A DNA stretch of 64,000 nt. It comes from Archivesica marissinica (lineage: Eukaryota > Mollusca > Bivalvia > Venerida > Vesicomyidae). The DNA lies in assembly GCA_014843695.1 (NCBI GenBank), contig CM026404.1:3762518-3826517 (forward strand), read 5' to 3'. A model generated the notes under the pieces. It ran no database searches and was not told where the DNA came from. It worked only from the letters and a program-made list of their open reading frames with translations. Positions 31,906 to 44,800 of the stretch are shown in pieces (the first letter of the stretch is position 1; the number at the start of each line of letters is the position of its first letter). The translations under genes and the position numbers were made by a program.

Positions 31906-34900
31906 GTGTTAGTGGTTCCCCTCCATTAATCCTGTGTTAGTGGTCCCCCTCCATTAAACCTGTGTTAGTGGTTCCCCTCCATTAATCCTGTGTTAGTGGT
32001 CCCCCTCCATTAAACCTGTGTTAGTGGTCCCCCTCCATTAAACCTGTGTTAGTGGTCCCCCTCCATTAAACCTGTGTTAGTGGTCCCCCTCCATTAATCC
32101 TGTGTTAGTGGTCCCCCTCCATTAAACCTGTGTTAGTGGTTCCCCTCCATTAATCCGGTGTTAGTGGTTCCCCTCCATTAAACCTGTGTTAATGGTTCCC
32201 CTCCATTAATCCTGTGTTAGTGGTTCCCCTCCATTAATCCTGTGTTAGTGGTCCCCCTCCATTAATCCTGTGTTAGTGGTTCCCCTCCATTAATCCTGTG
32301 TTAGTGGTTCCTCTCCATTAATCCTGTGTTAGTGGTCCCCCTCCATTAATCAGCCAACCTTTGTTAGTGGTCCCCCTCCATTAAACCTGTGTTAGTGGTC
32401 GCCCTCCATTAAACCTGTGTTAGTGGTCGCCCTCCATTAATCCTGTGTTAGTGGTCGCCCTCCATTAATCCTGTGTTAGTGGTCGCCCTCCATTAATCCT
32501 GTGATATTGGTCGCCCTCCATTAAAACTGTGTTAGTGGTCGCCCTCCATTAATCCTGTGTTAGTGGTCACCCTCCATTAAACCTGTGATAGTGGTCCCCC
32601 TCCATTAAACAGCCAACCTGTGTTAGTGGTCCCCCTCCATTAAACAGCCAACCTGTGTTAGTGGTTCCCCTCCATTAAACAGCCAACCTGTGTTAGTGGT
32701 CCCCCTCCATTAAACAGCCAACCTGTGTTAGTGGTTCCCCTCCATTAAACAGCCAACCTGTGTTAGTGGTTCCCCTCCATTAATCCTGTGTTAGTGGTCC
32801 CCCTCCATTAATCCTGTGTTAGTGGTCCCCCTCCATTAAACAGCCAACCTGTGTTAGTGGTTCCCCTCCATTAATCCTGTGTTAGTGGTTCCCCTCCATT
32901 AATCCTGTGTTAGTGGTTCCCCTCCATTAATCCTGTGTTAGGGGTCCCCCTCCATTAATCCTGTGTTAGTGGTCCCCCTCCAGTAAACAGCCAACCTGTG
33001 TTAGTGGTTCCCCTCCATTAATCCTGTGTTAGTGGTTCCCCTACATTAATTCTGTGTTAGTGGTTCCCCTCCATTAAACAGCCAACCTGTGTTAGTGGTT
33101 CCCCTCCATTAATCCTGTGTTAGTGGTTCCCCTCCATTAAACCTGTGTTAGTGGTTCCCCTCCATTAATCCTGTGTTAGTGGCCCCCCTTCATTAATCCT
33201 GTGTTAGTGGTCCCCCTCCATTAATCCTGTGTTAGTGGTCCCCCTCCATTAATCCTGTGTTAGTGGTCCCCCTCCATTAATCCTGTGTTAGTGGTCCCCC
33301 TCCATTAAACAGCCAACCTGTGTTAGTGGTCGCCCTCCATTAATCCTGTGTTAGTGGTCCCCCTCCATTAATCCTGTGTTAGTGGTCCCCCTCCATTAAA
33401 CCTGTGTTAGTGGTCCCCCTCCATTAAACCTGTGTTAGTGGTTCCCCTCCATTAATCCTGTGTTAGTGGTCCCCCTCCATTAAACCTGTGTTAGTGGTCC
33501 CCCTCCATTAAACCTGTGTTAGTGGTTCCCCTCCATTAATCCTGTGTTAGTGGTCCCCCTCCATTAAACCTGTGTTAGTGGTCCCCCTCCATTAAACCTG
33601 TGTTAGTGGTCCCCCTCCATTAAACCTGTGTTAGTGGTCCCCCTCCATTAATCCTGTGTTAGTGGTCCCCCTCCATTAAACCTGTGTTAGTGGTTCCCCT
33701 CCATTAATCCGGTGTTAGTGGTTCCCCTCCATTAAACCTGTGTTAATGGTCCCCCTCCATTAATCCTGTGTTAGTGGTTCCCCTCCATTAATCCTGTGTT
33801 AGTGGTCCCCCTCCATTAATCCTGTGTTAGTGGTTCCCCTCCATTAATCCTGTGTTAGTGGTTCCTCTCCATTAATCCTGTGTTAGTGGTCCCCCTCCAT
33901 TAATCAGCCAACCTTTGTTAGTGGTCCCCCTCCATTAAACCTGTGTTAGTGGTCGCCCTCCATTAAACCTGTGTTAGTGGTCGCCCTCCATTAATCCTGT
34001 GTTAGTGGTCGCCCTCCATTAATCCTGTGTTAGTGGTCGCCCTCCATTAATCCTGTGATATTGGTCGCCCTCCATTAAAACTGTGTTAGTGGTCGCCCTC
34101 CATTAATCCTGTGTTAGTGGTCACCCTCCATTAAACCTGTGATAGTGGTCCCCCTCCATTAAACAGCCAACCTGTGTTAGTGGTCCCCCTCCATTAAACA
34201 GCCAACCTGTGTTAGTGGTTCCCCTCCATTAAACAGCCAACCTGTGTTAGTGGTCCCCCTCCATTAAACAGCCAACCTGTGTTAGTGGTTCCCCTCCATT
34301 AAACAGCCAACCTGTGTTAGTGGTTCCCCTCCATTAATCCTGTGTTAGTGGTCCCCCTCCATTAATCCTGTGTTAGTGGTCCCCCTCCATTAAACAGCCA
34401 TCCTGTGTTAGTGGTTCCCCTCCATTAATCCTGTGTTAGTGGTTCCCCTCCATTAATCCTGTGTTAGTGGTCCCCCTCCATTAATCCTGTGTTAGTGGTC
34501 CCCCTCCAGTAAACAGCCAACCTGTGTTAGTGGTTCCCCTCCATTAATCCTGTGTTAGTGGTTCCCCTACATTAATTCTGTGTTAGTGGTTCCCCTCCAT
34601 TAAACAGCCAACCTGTGTTAGTGGTTCCCCTCCATTAATCCTGTGTTAGTGGTTCCCCTCCATTAAACCTGTGTTAGTGGTTCCCCTCCATTAATCCTGT
34701 GTTAGTGGCCCCCCTTCATTAATCCTGTGTTAGTGGTCCCCCTCCATTAATCCTGTGTTAGTGGTCCCCCTCCATTAATCCTGTGTTAGTGGTCCCCCTC
34801 CATTAATCCTGTGTTAGTGGTCCCCCTCCATTAAACAGCCAACCTGTGTTAGTGGTCGCCCTCCATTAATCTTGTGTTAGTGGTCCCCCTCCATTAATCC

Positions 34901-37900
34901 TGTGTTAGTGGTCCCCCTCCATTAAACCTGTGTTAGTGGTTCCCCTCCATTAATCCTGTGTTAGTGGTCCCCCTCCATTAAACCTGTGTTAGTGGTTCCC
35001 CTCCATTAATCATGTGTTAGTGGTTCCCCTCCATTAATCCTGTGTTAGTGGTCCCCCTCCATTAAACCTGTGTTAGTGGTTCCCCTCCATTAATCCTGTG
35101 TTAGTGGTCCCCCTCCATTAAACCTGTGTTAGTGGTCCCCCTCCATTAAACCTGTGTTAGTGGTCCCCCTCCATTAAACCTGTGTTAGTGGTCCCCCTCC
35201 ATTAATCCTGTGTTAGTGGTCCCCCTCCATTAAACCTGTGTTAGTGGTCCCCCTCCATTAATCCTGTGTTAGTGGTTCCCCTCCATTAATCCTGTGTTAG
35301 TGGTCCCCCTCCATTAATCCTGTGTTAGTGGTTCCCCTCCATTAATCCTGTGTTAGTGGTCCCCCTCCATTAATCCTGTGTTAGTGGTCCCCCTCCATTA
35401 ATCCTGTGTTAGTGGTCCCCCTCCATTAAACCTGTGTTAGTGGTTCCCCTCCATTAATCCTGTGTTAGTGGTCCCCTCCATTAAACCTGTGTTAGTGGTT
35501 CCCCTCCATTAACCTGTGTTAGTGGTCCCCCTCCATTAAACCTGTGTTAGTGGTTCCCCTCCATTAAACCTGTGTTAGTGGTCCCCCTCCATTAATCCTG
35601 TGTTAGTGGTCCCCCTCCATTAAACCTGTGTTAGTGGTTCCCCTCCATTAAACCTGTGTTAGTGGTCCCCCTCCATTAAACCTGTGTTAGTGGTCCCCTC
35701 CATTAATCCTGTGTTAGTGGTCCCCCTCCATTAATCCTGTGTTAGTGGTTCCCCTCCATTAATCCTGTGTTAGTGGTCCCCCTCCATTAATCCTGTGTTA
35801 GTGGTCCCCCTCCATTAATCTGTGTTGTGGTTTTCTGTGTTAGTGGTTCCCCTCCATTAATCCTGTGTTAGTGGTCCCCCTCCATTAAACCTGTGTTAGT
35901 GGTTCCCCTCCATTAATCCTGTGTTAGTGGTTCCCCTCCATTAAACCTGTGTTAGTGGTCCCCCTCCATTAAACCTGTGTTAGTGGTCCCCCTCCATTAA
36001 TCCTGTGTTAGTGGTCCCCCTCCATTAAACCTGTGTTAGTGGTCCCCCTCCATTAATCCTGTGTTAGTGGTCCCCCTCCATTAAACCTGTGTTAGTGGTT
36101 CCCCTCCATTAATCCTGTGTTAGTGGTTCCCCTCCATTAATCCTGTGTTAGTGGTCCCCCTCCATTAATCCTGTGTTAGTGGTCCCCCTCCATTAAACCT
36201 GTGTTAGTGGTCCCCCTCCATTAAACCTGTGTTAGTGGTTCCCCTCCATTAATCCTGTGTTAGTGGTCCCCCTCCATTAATCCTGTGTTAGTGGTCCCCT
36301 CCATTAAACCTGTGTTAGTGGTCCCCCTCCATTAACCTGTGTTAGTGGTCCCCTCCATTAATCCTGTGTTAGTGGTCCCCCTCCATTAACGTGTTAGTGG
36401 TCCCTCCATTTCCATTAATCCTGTGTTAGTGGTCCCCCTCCATTAAACCTGTGTTAGTGGTCCCCCTCCATTAAACCTGTGTTAGTGGTCCCCCTCCATT
36501 AATCCTGTGTTAGTGGTCCCCCTCCATTAAACCTGTGTTAGTGGTCCCCCTCCATTAAACCTGTGTTAGTGGTTCCCCTCCATTAATCCTGTGTTAGTGG
36601 TCCCCCTCCATTAAACCTGTGTTAGTGGTCCCCCTCCATTAATCCTGTGTTAGTGGTCCCCCTCCATTAACCTGTGTTAGTGGTCCCCCTCCATTAACCT
36701 GTGTTAGTGGTCCCCCTCCATTAAACCTGTGTTAGTGGTCCCCTCCATTAATCCTGTGTTAGTGGTTCCCCTCCATTAAACCTGTGTAGTGGTCCCCTCC
36801 ATTATCCTGTGTTAGTGGTCCCCTCCATTAATCCTGTGTTAGTGGTTCCCCTCCATTAATCCTGTGTTAGTGGTTCCCCTCCATTAATCCTGTGTTAGTG
36901 GTCCCCCTCCATTAAACCTTTGTTAGTGGTCCCCCTCCATTAACCTGTGTTAGTGGTCGCCCTCCATTAAACCTGTGTTAGTGGTCGCCCTCCATTAATC
37001 CTGTGTTAGTGGTCGCCCTCCATTAATCCTGTGTTAGTGGTCGCCCTCCATTAATCCTGTGATATTGGTCGCCCTCCATTAAAACTGTGTTAGTGGTCGC
37101 CCTCCATTAATCCTGTGTTAGTGGTCACCCTCCATTAAACCTGTGTTAGTGGTCCCCCTCCATTAAACGCTGTGTTAGTGGTCCCCCTCCATTAAACAGC
37201 CAACCTGTGTTAGTGGTTCCCCTCCATTAAACAGCCAACCTGTGTTAGTGGTCCCCCTCCATTAAACCTGTGTTAGTGGTTCCCCTCCATTAAACCCCTG
37301 TGTTAGTGGTTCCCCTCCATTAATCCTGTGTTAGTGGTCCCCCTCCATTAATCCTGTGTTAGTGGTCCCCCTCCATTAAACCTGTGTTAGTGGTCCCCTC
37401 CATTAATCCTGTGTTAGTGGTTCCCCTCCATTAATCCTGTGTTAGTGGTTCCCCTCCATTAATCCTGTGTTAGTGGTCCCCTCCATTAATCCTGTGTTAG
37501 TGGTCCCCCTCCATTAACGCCACCTGTGTTAGTGGTTCCCCTCCATTAATCCTGTGTTGTTTCCCCTCATTAATCTGTGTTAGTGGTTCCCCTCCATTAA
37601 ACCTGTGTTAGTGGTTCCCCTCCATTAATCCTGTGTTAGTGGTCCCCCTCCATTAAACCTGTGTTAGTGGTTCCCCTCCATTAATCCTGTGTTAGTGGTC
37701 CCCCTCCATTAATCCTGTGTTAGTGGTCCCCCTCCATTAATCCTGTGTTAGTGGTCCCCCTCCATTAATCCTGTGTTAGTGGTCCCCCTCCATTAATCCT
37801 GTGTTAGTGGTCCCCCTCCATTAAACCTGTGTTAGTGGTCCCCCTCCATTAATCCTGTGTTAGTGGTCCCCCTCCATTAATCCTGTGTTAGTGGTCCCCC

Positions 37901-40900
37901 TCCATTAAACCTGTGTTAGTGGTTCCCCTCCATTAATCCTGTGTTAGTGGTCCCCCTCCATTAAACCTGTGTTAGTGGTTCCCCTCCATTAATCCTGTGT
38001 TAGTGGTCCCCCTCCATTAATCCTGTGTTAGTGGTCCCCCTCCATTAAACCTGTGTTAGTGGTCCCCCTCCATTAATCCTGTGTTAGTGGTCCCCCTCCA
38101 TTAATCCTGTTAGTGGTCCCCCTCCATTAAACCTGTGTTAGTGGTCCCCCTCCATTAAACCTGTGTTAGTGGTTCCCCTCCATTAATCCTGTGTTAGTGG
38201 TCCCCCTCCATTAAACCTGTGTTAGTGGTTCCCCTCCATTAATCCTGTGTTAGTGGTCCCCCTCCATTAATCCTGTGTTAGTGGTCGCCCTCCATTAATC
38301 CTGTGTTAGTGGTCCCCCTCCATTAAACCTGTGTTAGTGGTTCCCCTCCATTAAACCTGTGTTAGTGGTCCCCCTCCATTAAACCTGTGTTAGTGGTTCC
38401 CCTCCATTAAACCTGTGTTAGTGGTCCCCCTCCATTAATCCTGTGTTAGTGGTCCCCCTCCATTAAACCTGTGTTAGTGGTTCCCCTCCATTAAACCTGT
38501 GTTAGTGGTCCCCCTCCATTAAACCTGTGTTAGTGGTCCCCTCCATTAATCCTGTGTTAGTGGTCCCCCTCCATTAATCCTGTGTTAGTGGTTCCCCTCC
38601 ATTAATCCTGTGTTAGTGGTCCCCCTCCATTAATCCTGTGTTAGTGGTTCCCCTCCATTAATCCTGTGTTAGTGGTCCCCCTCCATTAATCCTGTGTTAG
38701 TGGTTCCCCTCCATTAATCCTGTGTTAGTGGTCCCCCTCCATTAATCCTGTGTTAGTGGTCCCCCTCCATTAAACCTGTGTTAGTGGTCCCCTCCATTAA
38801 TCCTGTGTTAGTGGTCCCCCTCCATTAATCCTGTGTTAGTGGTCCCCCTCCATTAAACCTGTGTTAGTGGTCCCCCTCCATTAAACCTGTGTTAGTGGTT
38901 CCCCTCCATTAATCCTGTGTTAGTGGTCCCCCTCCATTAAACCTGTGTTAGTGGTTCCCCTCCATTAATCCTGTGTTAGTGGTTCCCCTCCATTAATCCT
39001 GTGTTAGTGGTCGCCCTCCATTAATCCTGTGTTAGTGGTCGCCCTCCATTAAACCTGTGTTAGTGGTCCCCCTCCATTAAACCTGTGTTAGTGGTTCCCC
39101 TCCATTAATCCTGTGTTAGTGGTCCCCCTCCATTAAACCTGTGTTAGTGGTTCCCCTCCATTAAACCTGTGTTAGTGGTCCCCCTCCATTAAACCTGTGT
39201 TAGTGGTTCCCCTCCATTAAACCTGTGTTAGTGGTCCCCCTCCATTAAACCTGTGTTAGTGGTCCCCCTCCATTAAACCTGTGTTAGTGGTTCCCCTCCA
39301 TTAAACCTGTGTTAGTGGTCCCCCTCCATTAAACCTGTGTTAGTGGTCCCCTCCATTAATCCTGTGTTAGTGGTCCCCCTCCATTAATCCTGTGTTAGTG
39401 GTTCCCCTCCATTAATCCTGTGTTAGTGGTCCCCCTCCATTAATCCTGTGTTAGTGGTCCCCCTCCATTAAACCTGTGTTAGTGGTCCCCCTCCATTAAT
39501 CCTGTGTTAGTGGTTCCCCTCCATTAATCCTGTGTTAGTGGTCCCCCTCCATTAATCCTGTGTTAGTGGTCCCCCTCCATTAAACCTGTGTTAGTGGTCC
39601 CCCTCCATTAATCCTGTGTTAGTGGTTCCCCTCCATTAATCCTGTGTTAGTGGTCCCCCTCCATTAATCCTGTGTTAGTGGTCCCCCTCCATTAAACCTG
39701 TGTTAGTGGTCCCCCTCCATTAATCCTGTGTTAGTGGTTCCCCTCCATTAATCCTGTGTTAGTGGTCCCCCTCCATTAATCCTGTGTTAGTGGTCCCCCT
39801 CCATTAAACCTGTGTTAGTGGTCCCCCTCCATTAATCCTGTGTTAGTGGTTCCCCTCCATTAATCCTGTGTTAGTGGTCGCCCTCCATTAATCCTGTGTT
39901 AGTGGTCCCCCTCCATTAAACCTGTGTTAGTGGTCCCCCTCCATTAATCCTGTGTTAGTGGTCCCCCTCCATTAATCCTGTGTTAGTGGTCCCCCTCCAT
40001 TAAACCTGTGTTAGTGGTTCCCCTCCATTAATCCTGTGTTAGTGGTCCCCCTCCATTAAACCTGTGTTAGTAGTTCCCCTCCATTAATCCTGTGTTAGTG
40101 GTCCCCCTCCATTAATCCTGTGTTAGTGGTCCCCCTCCATTAAACCTGTGTTAGTGGTCCCCCTCCATTAATCCTGTGTTAGTGGTCCACCTCCATTAAT
40201 CCTGTTAGTGGCCCCCCTCCATTAAACCTGTGTTAGTGGTCCCCCTCCATTAAACCTGTGTTAGTGGTTCCCCTCCATTAATCTTGTATTAGTGGTCCCC
40301 CTCCATTAAAGCTGTGTTAGTGGTTCCCCTCCATTAATCCTGTGTTAGTGGTTCCCCTCCATTAATCCTGTGTTAGTGGTCGCCCTCCATTAATCCTGTG
40401 TTAGTGGTCGCCCTCCATTAATCCTGTGTTAGTGGTCGCCCTCCATTAATCCTGTGTTAGTGGTCGCCCTCCATTAATCCTGTGTTAGTGGTCGCCCTCC
40501 ATTAATCCTGTGTTAGTGGCCCCCCTCCATTAATCCTGTGTTAGTGGTCCCCCTCCATTAATCCTGTGTTATTGGTCCCCCTCCATTAATCATGTGTTAG
40601 CGGTCCCCCTCTATTAAACCTGTGTTAGTGGTTCCCCTCCATTAATCCTGTGTTAGTGGTCCCCTCCATTAAACCTGTGTTAGTGGTTCCCCTCCATTAA
40701 TCCTGTGTCAGTGGTTCCCCTCCATTAAACCTGTGTTAGTGGTCCCCCTCCATTAAACCTGTGTTAGTGGTCCCCCTCCATTAAACCTGTGTTAGTGGTC
40801 CCCCTCCATTAATCCTGTGTTAGTGGTCCCCCTCCATTAAACCTGTGTTAGTGGTTCCCCTCCATTAAACCTGTGTTAGTGGTCCCCCTCCATTAAACCT

Positions 40901-41557
40901 GTGTTAGTGGTTCCCCTCCATTAATCCTGTGTTAGTGGTCCCCCTCCATTAAACCTGTGTTAGTGGTTCCCCTCCATTAAACCTGTGTTAGTGGTCCCCC
41001 TCCATTAAACCTGTGTTAGTGGTCCCCTCCATTAATCCTGTGTTAGTGGTCCCCCTCCATTAATCCTGTGTTAGTGGTTCCCCTCCATTAATCCTGTGTT
41101 AGTGGTCCCCCTCCATTAATCCTGTGTTAGTGGTCCCCCTCCATTAAACCTGTGTTAGTGCCCCTCCATTTGTGTTGTGTCCCCTCCTTGTGTTAGTGGT
41201 CCCTCAAACCTGTGTTAGTGGTCCCCCTCCATTAAACCTGTGTTAGTGGTCCCCCTCCATTAAACCTGTGTTAGTGGTTCCCCTCCATTAAACCTGTGTT
41301 AGTGGTCCCCCTCCATTAAACCTGTGTTAGTGGTCCCCCTCCATTAAACCTGTGTTAGTGGTCCCCCTCCATTAAACCTGTGTTAGTGGTCCCCCTCCAT
41401 TAATCCTGTGTTAGTGGTACCCCTCCATTAATCCTGTGTTAGTGGTCCCCCTCCATTAAACCTGTGTTAGTGGTCCCCCTCCATTAAACCTGTGTTAGTG
41501 GTCCCCCTCCATTAAACCTGTGTTAGTGGTCCCCCTCCATTAATCAGCCAACCTGTA
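31906..41557. repeat. 28-bp minisatellite, right block (about 340 copies), reverse complement of the left block
   Basis: The unit contains CCATTAAACCTGTGTTAGTG and GTCCCCCT. It includes longer units with CAGCCAACC inserted, clustered near 32340-33320, 34150-34850 and 37190-37250. A block of about 1554 bp is duplicated (32155 versus 33709, 32501 versus 34055), with a third, degraded relative near 36900-37500. Irregular units (about 35820, 36385, 41160-41210) look like poor consensus. Confidence 0.95.
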
Positions 41558-41697
41558 TTAAGCAATTAAGCAGTCAGTTTCCATATTACCAATATCATAC
41601 ATTTTACCTCTATTAAGCAGCCACCTGTGCTAAGCAGCCACTTTCGGTGATTCCCTTAGCTGGCTGCTTAAGACAGGTTTGTGTGTGCATATTTCAG

Positions 41698-41898
41698 GTT
41701 AAGGAGCTTGGAGCTGTAGTACAAAACTGTGACTGTTTGGCCGCAGATATCGGGAAGATATTTGATGCATATTGGTACCTGGCTACTCCTGATTCTACGA
41801 TTCCCAGTTCCTGGCCAGCAGAGTACAACACAATGTACAATATATCCAGCCCAATGACAGTCAACTTCAATGGAACAAACTACGATACATTTCTCTCT
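41698..41898 (+). CDS. PLD3: PLD3-like exon A (right copy)
   Basis: 67 codons after acceptor ATATTTCAG, ending before GTGAGTAG. Contains [40 protein letters not shown], and NIS and NGT sequons. Confidence 0.93.
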
Positions 41899-44800
41899 GT
41901 GAGTAGAATTGTGTAATGGGATGTGGTCATTGTTTAATGGGATGTGGTCATTGTTTACTGGGATGTGGTCATTGTTTACTGGGATATGGTCATTGTATAA
42001 TGGGATGTGGTCATTGTTTACTGGGATATGGTCATTGTTTACTGGGATATGGTCATTGTTTACTGAGATATGGTCATTGTTTAATGGGATATGGTCATTG
42101 TTTAATGGGATGTGGTCATTGTTTAATGGGATGTGGTCATTGATTAATGGTATGTGGTCATTGTTTAATGGGATGTGGTCATTGTTTAATGGGATGTGGT
42201 CATTGATTAATGGTAGGTGGTCATTGTTTAATGGGATGTGGTCATTGTTTAATGGGATGTGGTCATTGATTAATGGAATGTGGTCATTATTTAATGGGAT
42301 GTGGTCATTGTTTATTTGGGTGTGGTCATTGTTTAATTGGGTGTGGTCATTGTTCAGATGTGTTAATTGAAAAACATGGCAATGTCAACTCAAAGGATAC
42401 CTGTTAAGCACTTGCTCATGATCCAATGGTGGAAATGCTGCCTGTGTGTATCCTCCTTGCAACAACATCTACCAACTTTGTTATATTGGGGTCAATGAGG
42501 ACAAAAAGTAGGTCACTAGGTCAACATAATGGAACATCTTTCAATGTATTCCTCCCAGGAACCAATTGTATACATGTAGCCAATAGCATATTTACAACAA
42601 CATCTACTAAGTGTGTTATATTGGGGTCAATGAGGACATATAGAACCACTGTACAACAACATCTACCAAGTTTGTTCAGATAGGATCACTGTACAACAAC
42701 ATCTACCAAGTTTGTTCAGATAGAATCACTGTACCACAACATCTACCAAGTTTGTTCAGATAGGACCACTGTACAACAACAACTACCAAGTTTGTTCAGA
42801 TAGAACCACTGTACAACAACATCTACCAAGTTTGTTCAGATAGAACCACTGTACAACAACATCTACCAAGCTTGTTCAGATAGGATCACTGTACAACAAC
42901 ATCTACCAAGCTTGTTCAGATAGAACCACTGTACAACAACATCTACCACTGTACAACAACATCTACCAAGTTTGTTCAGATAGGACCACTGTACAACAAC
43001 ATCTACCAAACTTGTTCAGATAGGATCACTGTACAACAACATCTACCAAATTTGTTCAGATAGAATCACTGTACAACAACATCTACCAAATTTGTTCAGA
43101 TAGGACCACTGTACAACAACATCTACCAAATTTGTTCAGATAGAATCACTGTACAACAACATCTACCAAGTTTGTTCAGATAGGACCACTGTACAACAAC
43201 ATCTACCAAGTGTGTTCAGATATAACCACTGTACAAAAACATCTACCAAGTTTGTTCAGATAGAACCACTGTACAACAACATCTACCAAGCTTGTTCAGA
43301 TAGAACCACTGTACAACAACATCTACCACTGTACAACAACATCTACCAAGTTTGTTCAGATAGGACCACTGTACAACAACATCTACCAAGCTTGTTCGGA
43401 TAGAATCACTGTACAACAACATCTACCAAGTTTGTTCAGATAGAACCACTGTGCAACAACATCTACCAAGTTTGTTCAGATAGGACCACTGTACAACAAC
43501 ATCTACCAAGTGTGTTCAGATAGAACCACTGTACAACAACATCTACCAAGTGTACAACAACATCTACCACTGTACAACAACATCTACCACTGTACAACAA
43601 CATCTACCAAGTTTGTTCAGATAGGACCACTGTACAACAACATCTACCAAGTGTACAACAACATCTACCACTGTACAACAACATATACCAAGTTTGTTCA
43701 GATAGGACCACTGTACAACAACATCTACCACTGTACAACAACATCTATCAAGTGTGTTCAGATAGGACCACTGTACAACAACATCTACCAAGTGTACAAC
43801 AACATCTACCACTGTACAACAACATCTACCAAGTTTGTTCAGATAGGACCACTGTACAACAACATCTACCAAGTGTACAACAACATCTACCACTGTAAAA
43901 CAACATCTACCAAGTGTACAACAACATCTACCACTGTACAACAACATCTACCACTGTACAACAACATCTACCACTGTACAACAACATCTACCAAGTGTAC
44001 AACAACATCTACCACTGTACAACAACATCTACCACTGTACAACAACATCTACCAAGTTTGTTCAGATAGAACCACTGTACAACAACATCTACCACTGTAC
44101 AACAACATCTACCAAGTTTGTTCAGATAGGACCACTGTACAACATCTACCAAGCTTGTTCAGATAGAACCACTGTGGTCAAAACTATGTGAGATAGTACG
44201 GTGGTCGCCATATCGGACAGGTGTGTTTTCTCCAGGTACTCGGGTTTCCTCCCGCACAAATGACCACATTTACGCTTTCATCTGTGCCAATGAGAGTGAT
44301 TAAAGCTTGTTGCGATCATTGTAAAATAAATAAAGTTTATACTTTAAAACTAGGTCAAATGAAGGAAAACCTTCAAATTACTTTATTTTTAATCAATAGT
44401 TGCATTTGAAATACCTTTCTCTTTCTCATGCTATAAATACATGGATTCTTTACTAATTTGTTTAAGCATTAATTGAGCGATTTACGGTCTTAAAAAGATA
44501 TTAAACTTACATGTACATTATTAACCCATTCAACACCAAGTAACTGACATGGACTGGTCCATGCTATTTTTAGACCAATAAATTAACAAGAAAATTACAT
44601 TTGAACCAGTTCATTTATCAAAATGGGTAATTTTGTCTAAGAATAGTAATATTACTGGCAAAAAGTGCAGATCCTGATGAGACAGCTCTGTCTCATCTGG
44701 ATCTACACTTTTTGTAAGCCTATTTAGTGGTATGTGGTGTTGAAAGGGTTAAAGGGCTTTTGTATATGGCTCACCTTGGATTCAATCTGGTGTAGAGATT

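Noticed and set aside
30899..31912. 337-codon frame across the gap
   Set aside because: Translates unknown bases.
27210..41557. Telomeric or centromeric satellite
   Set aside because: The unit is not telomere-like, and the array derives from flanking intron sequence of a gene and is confined to that intron.
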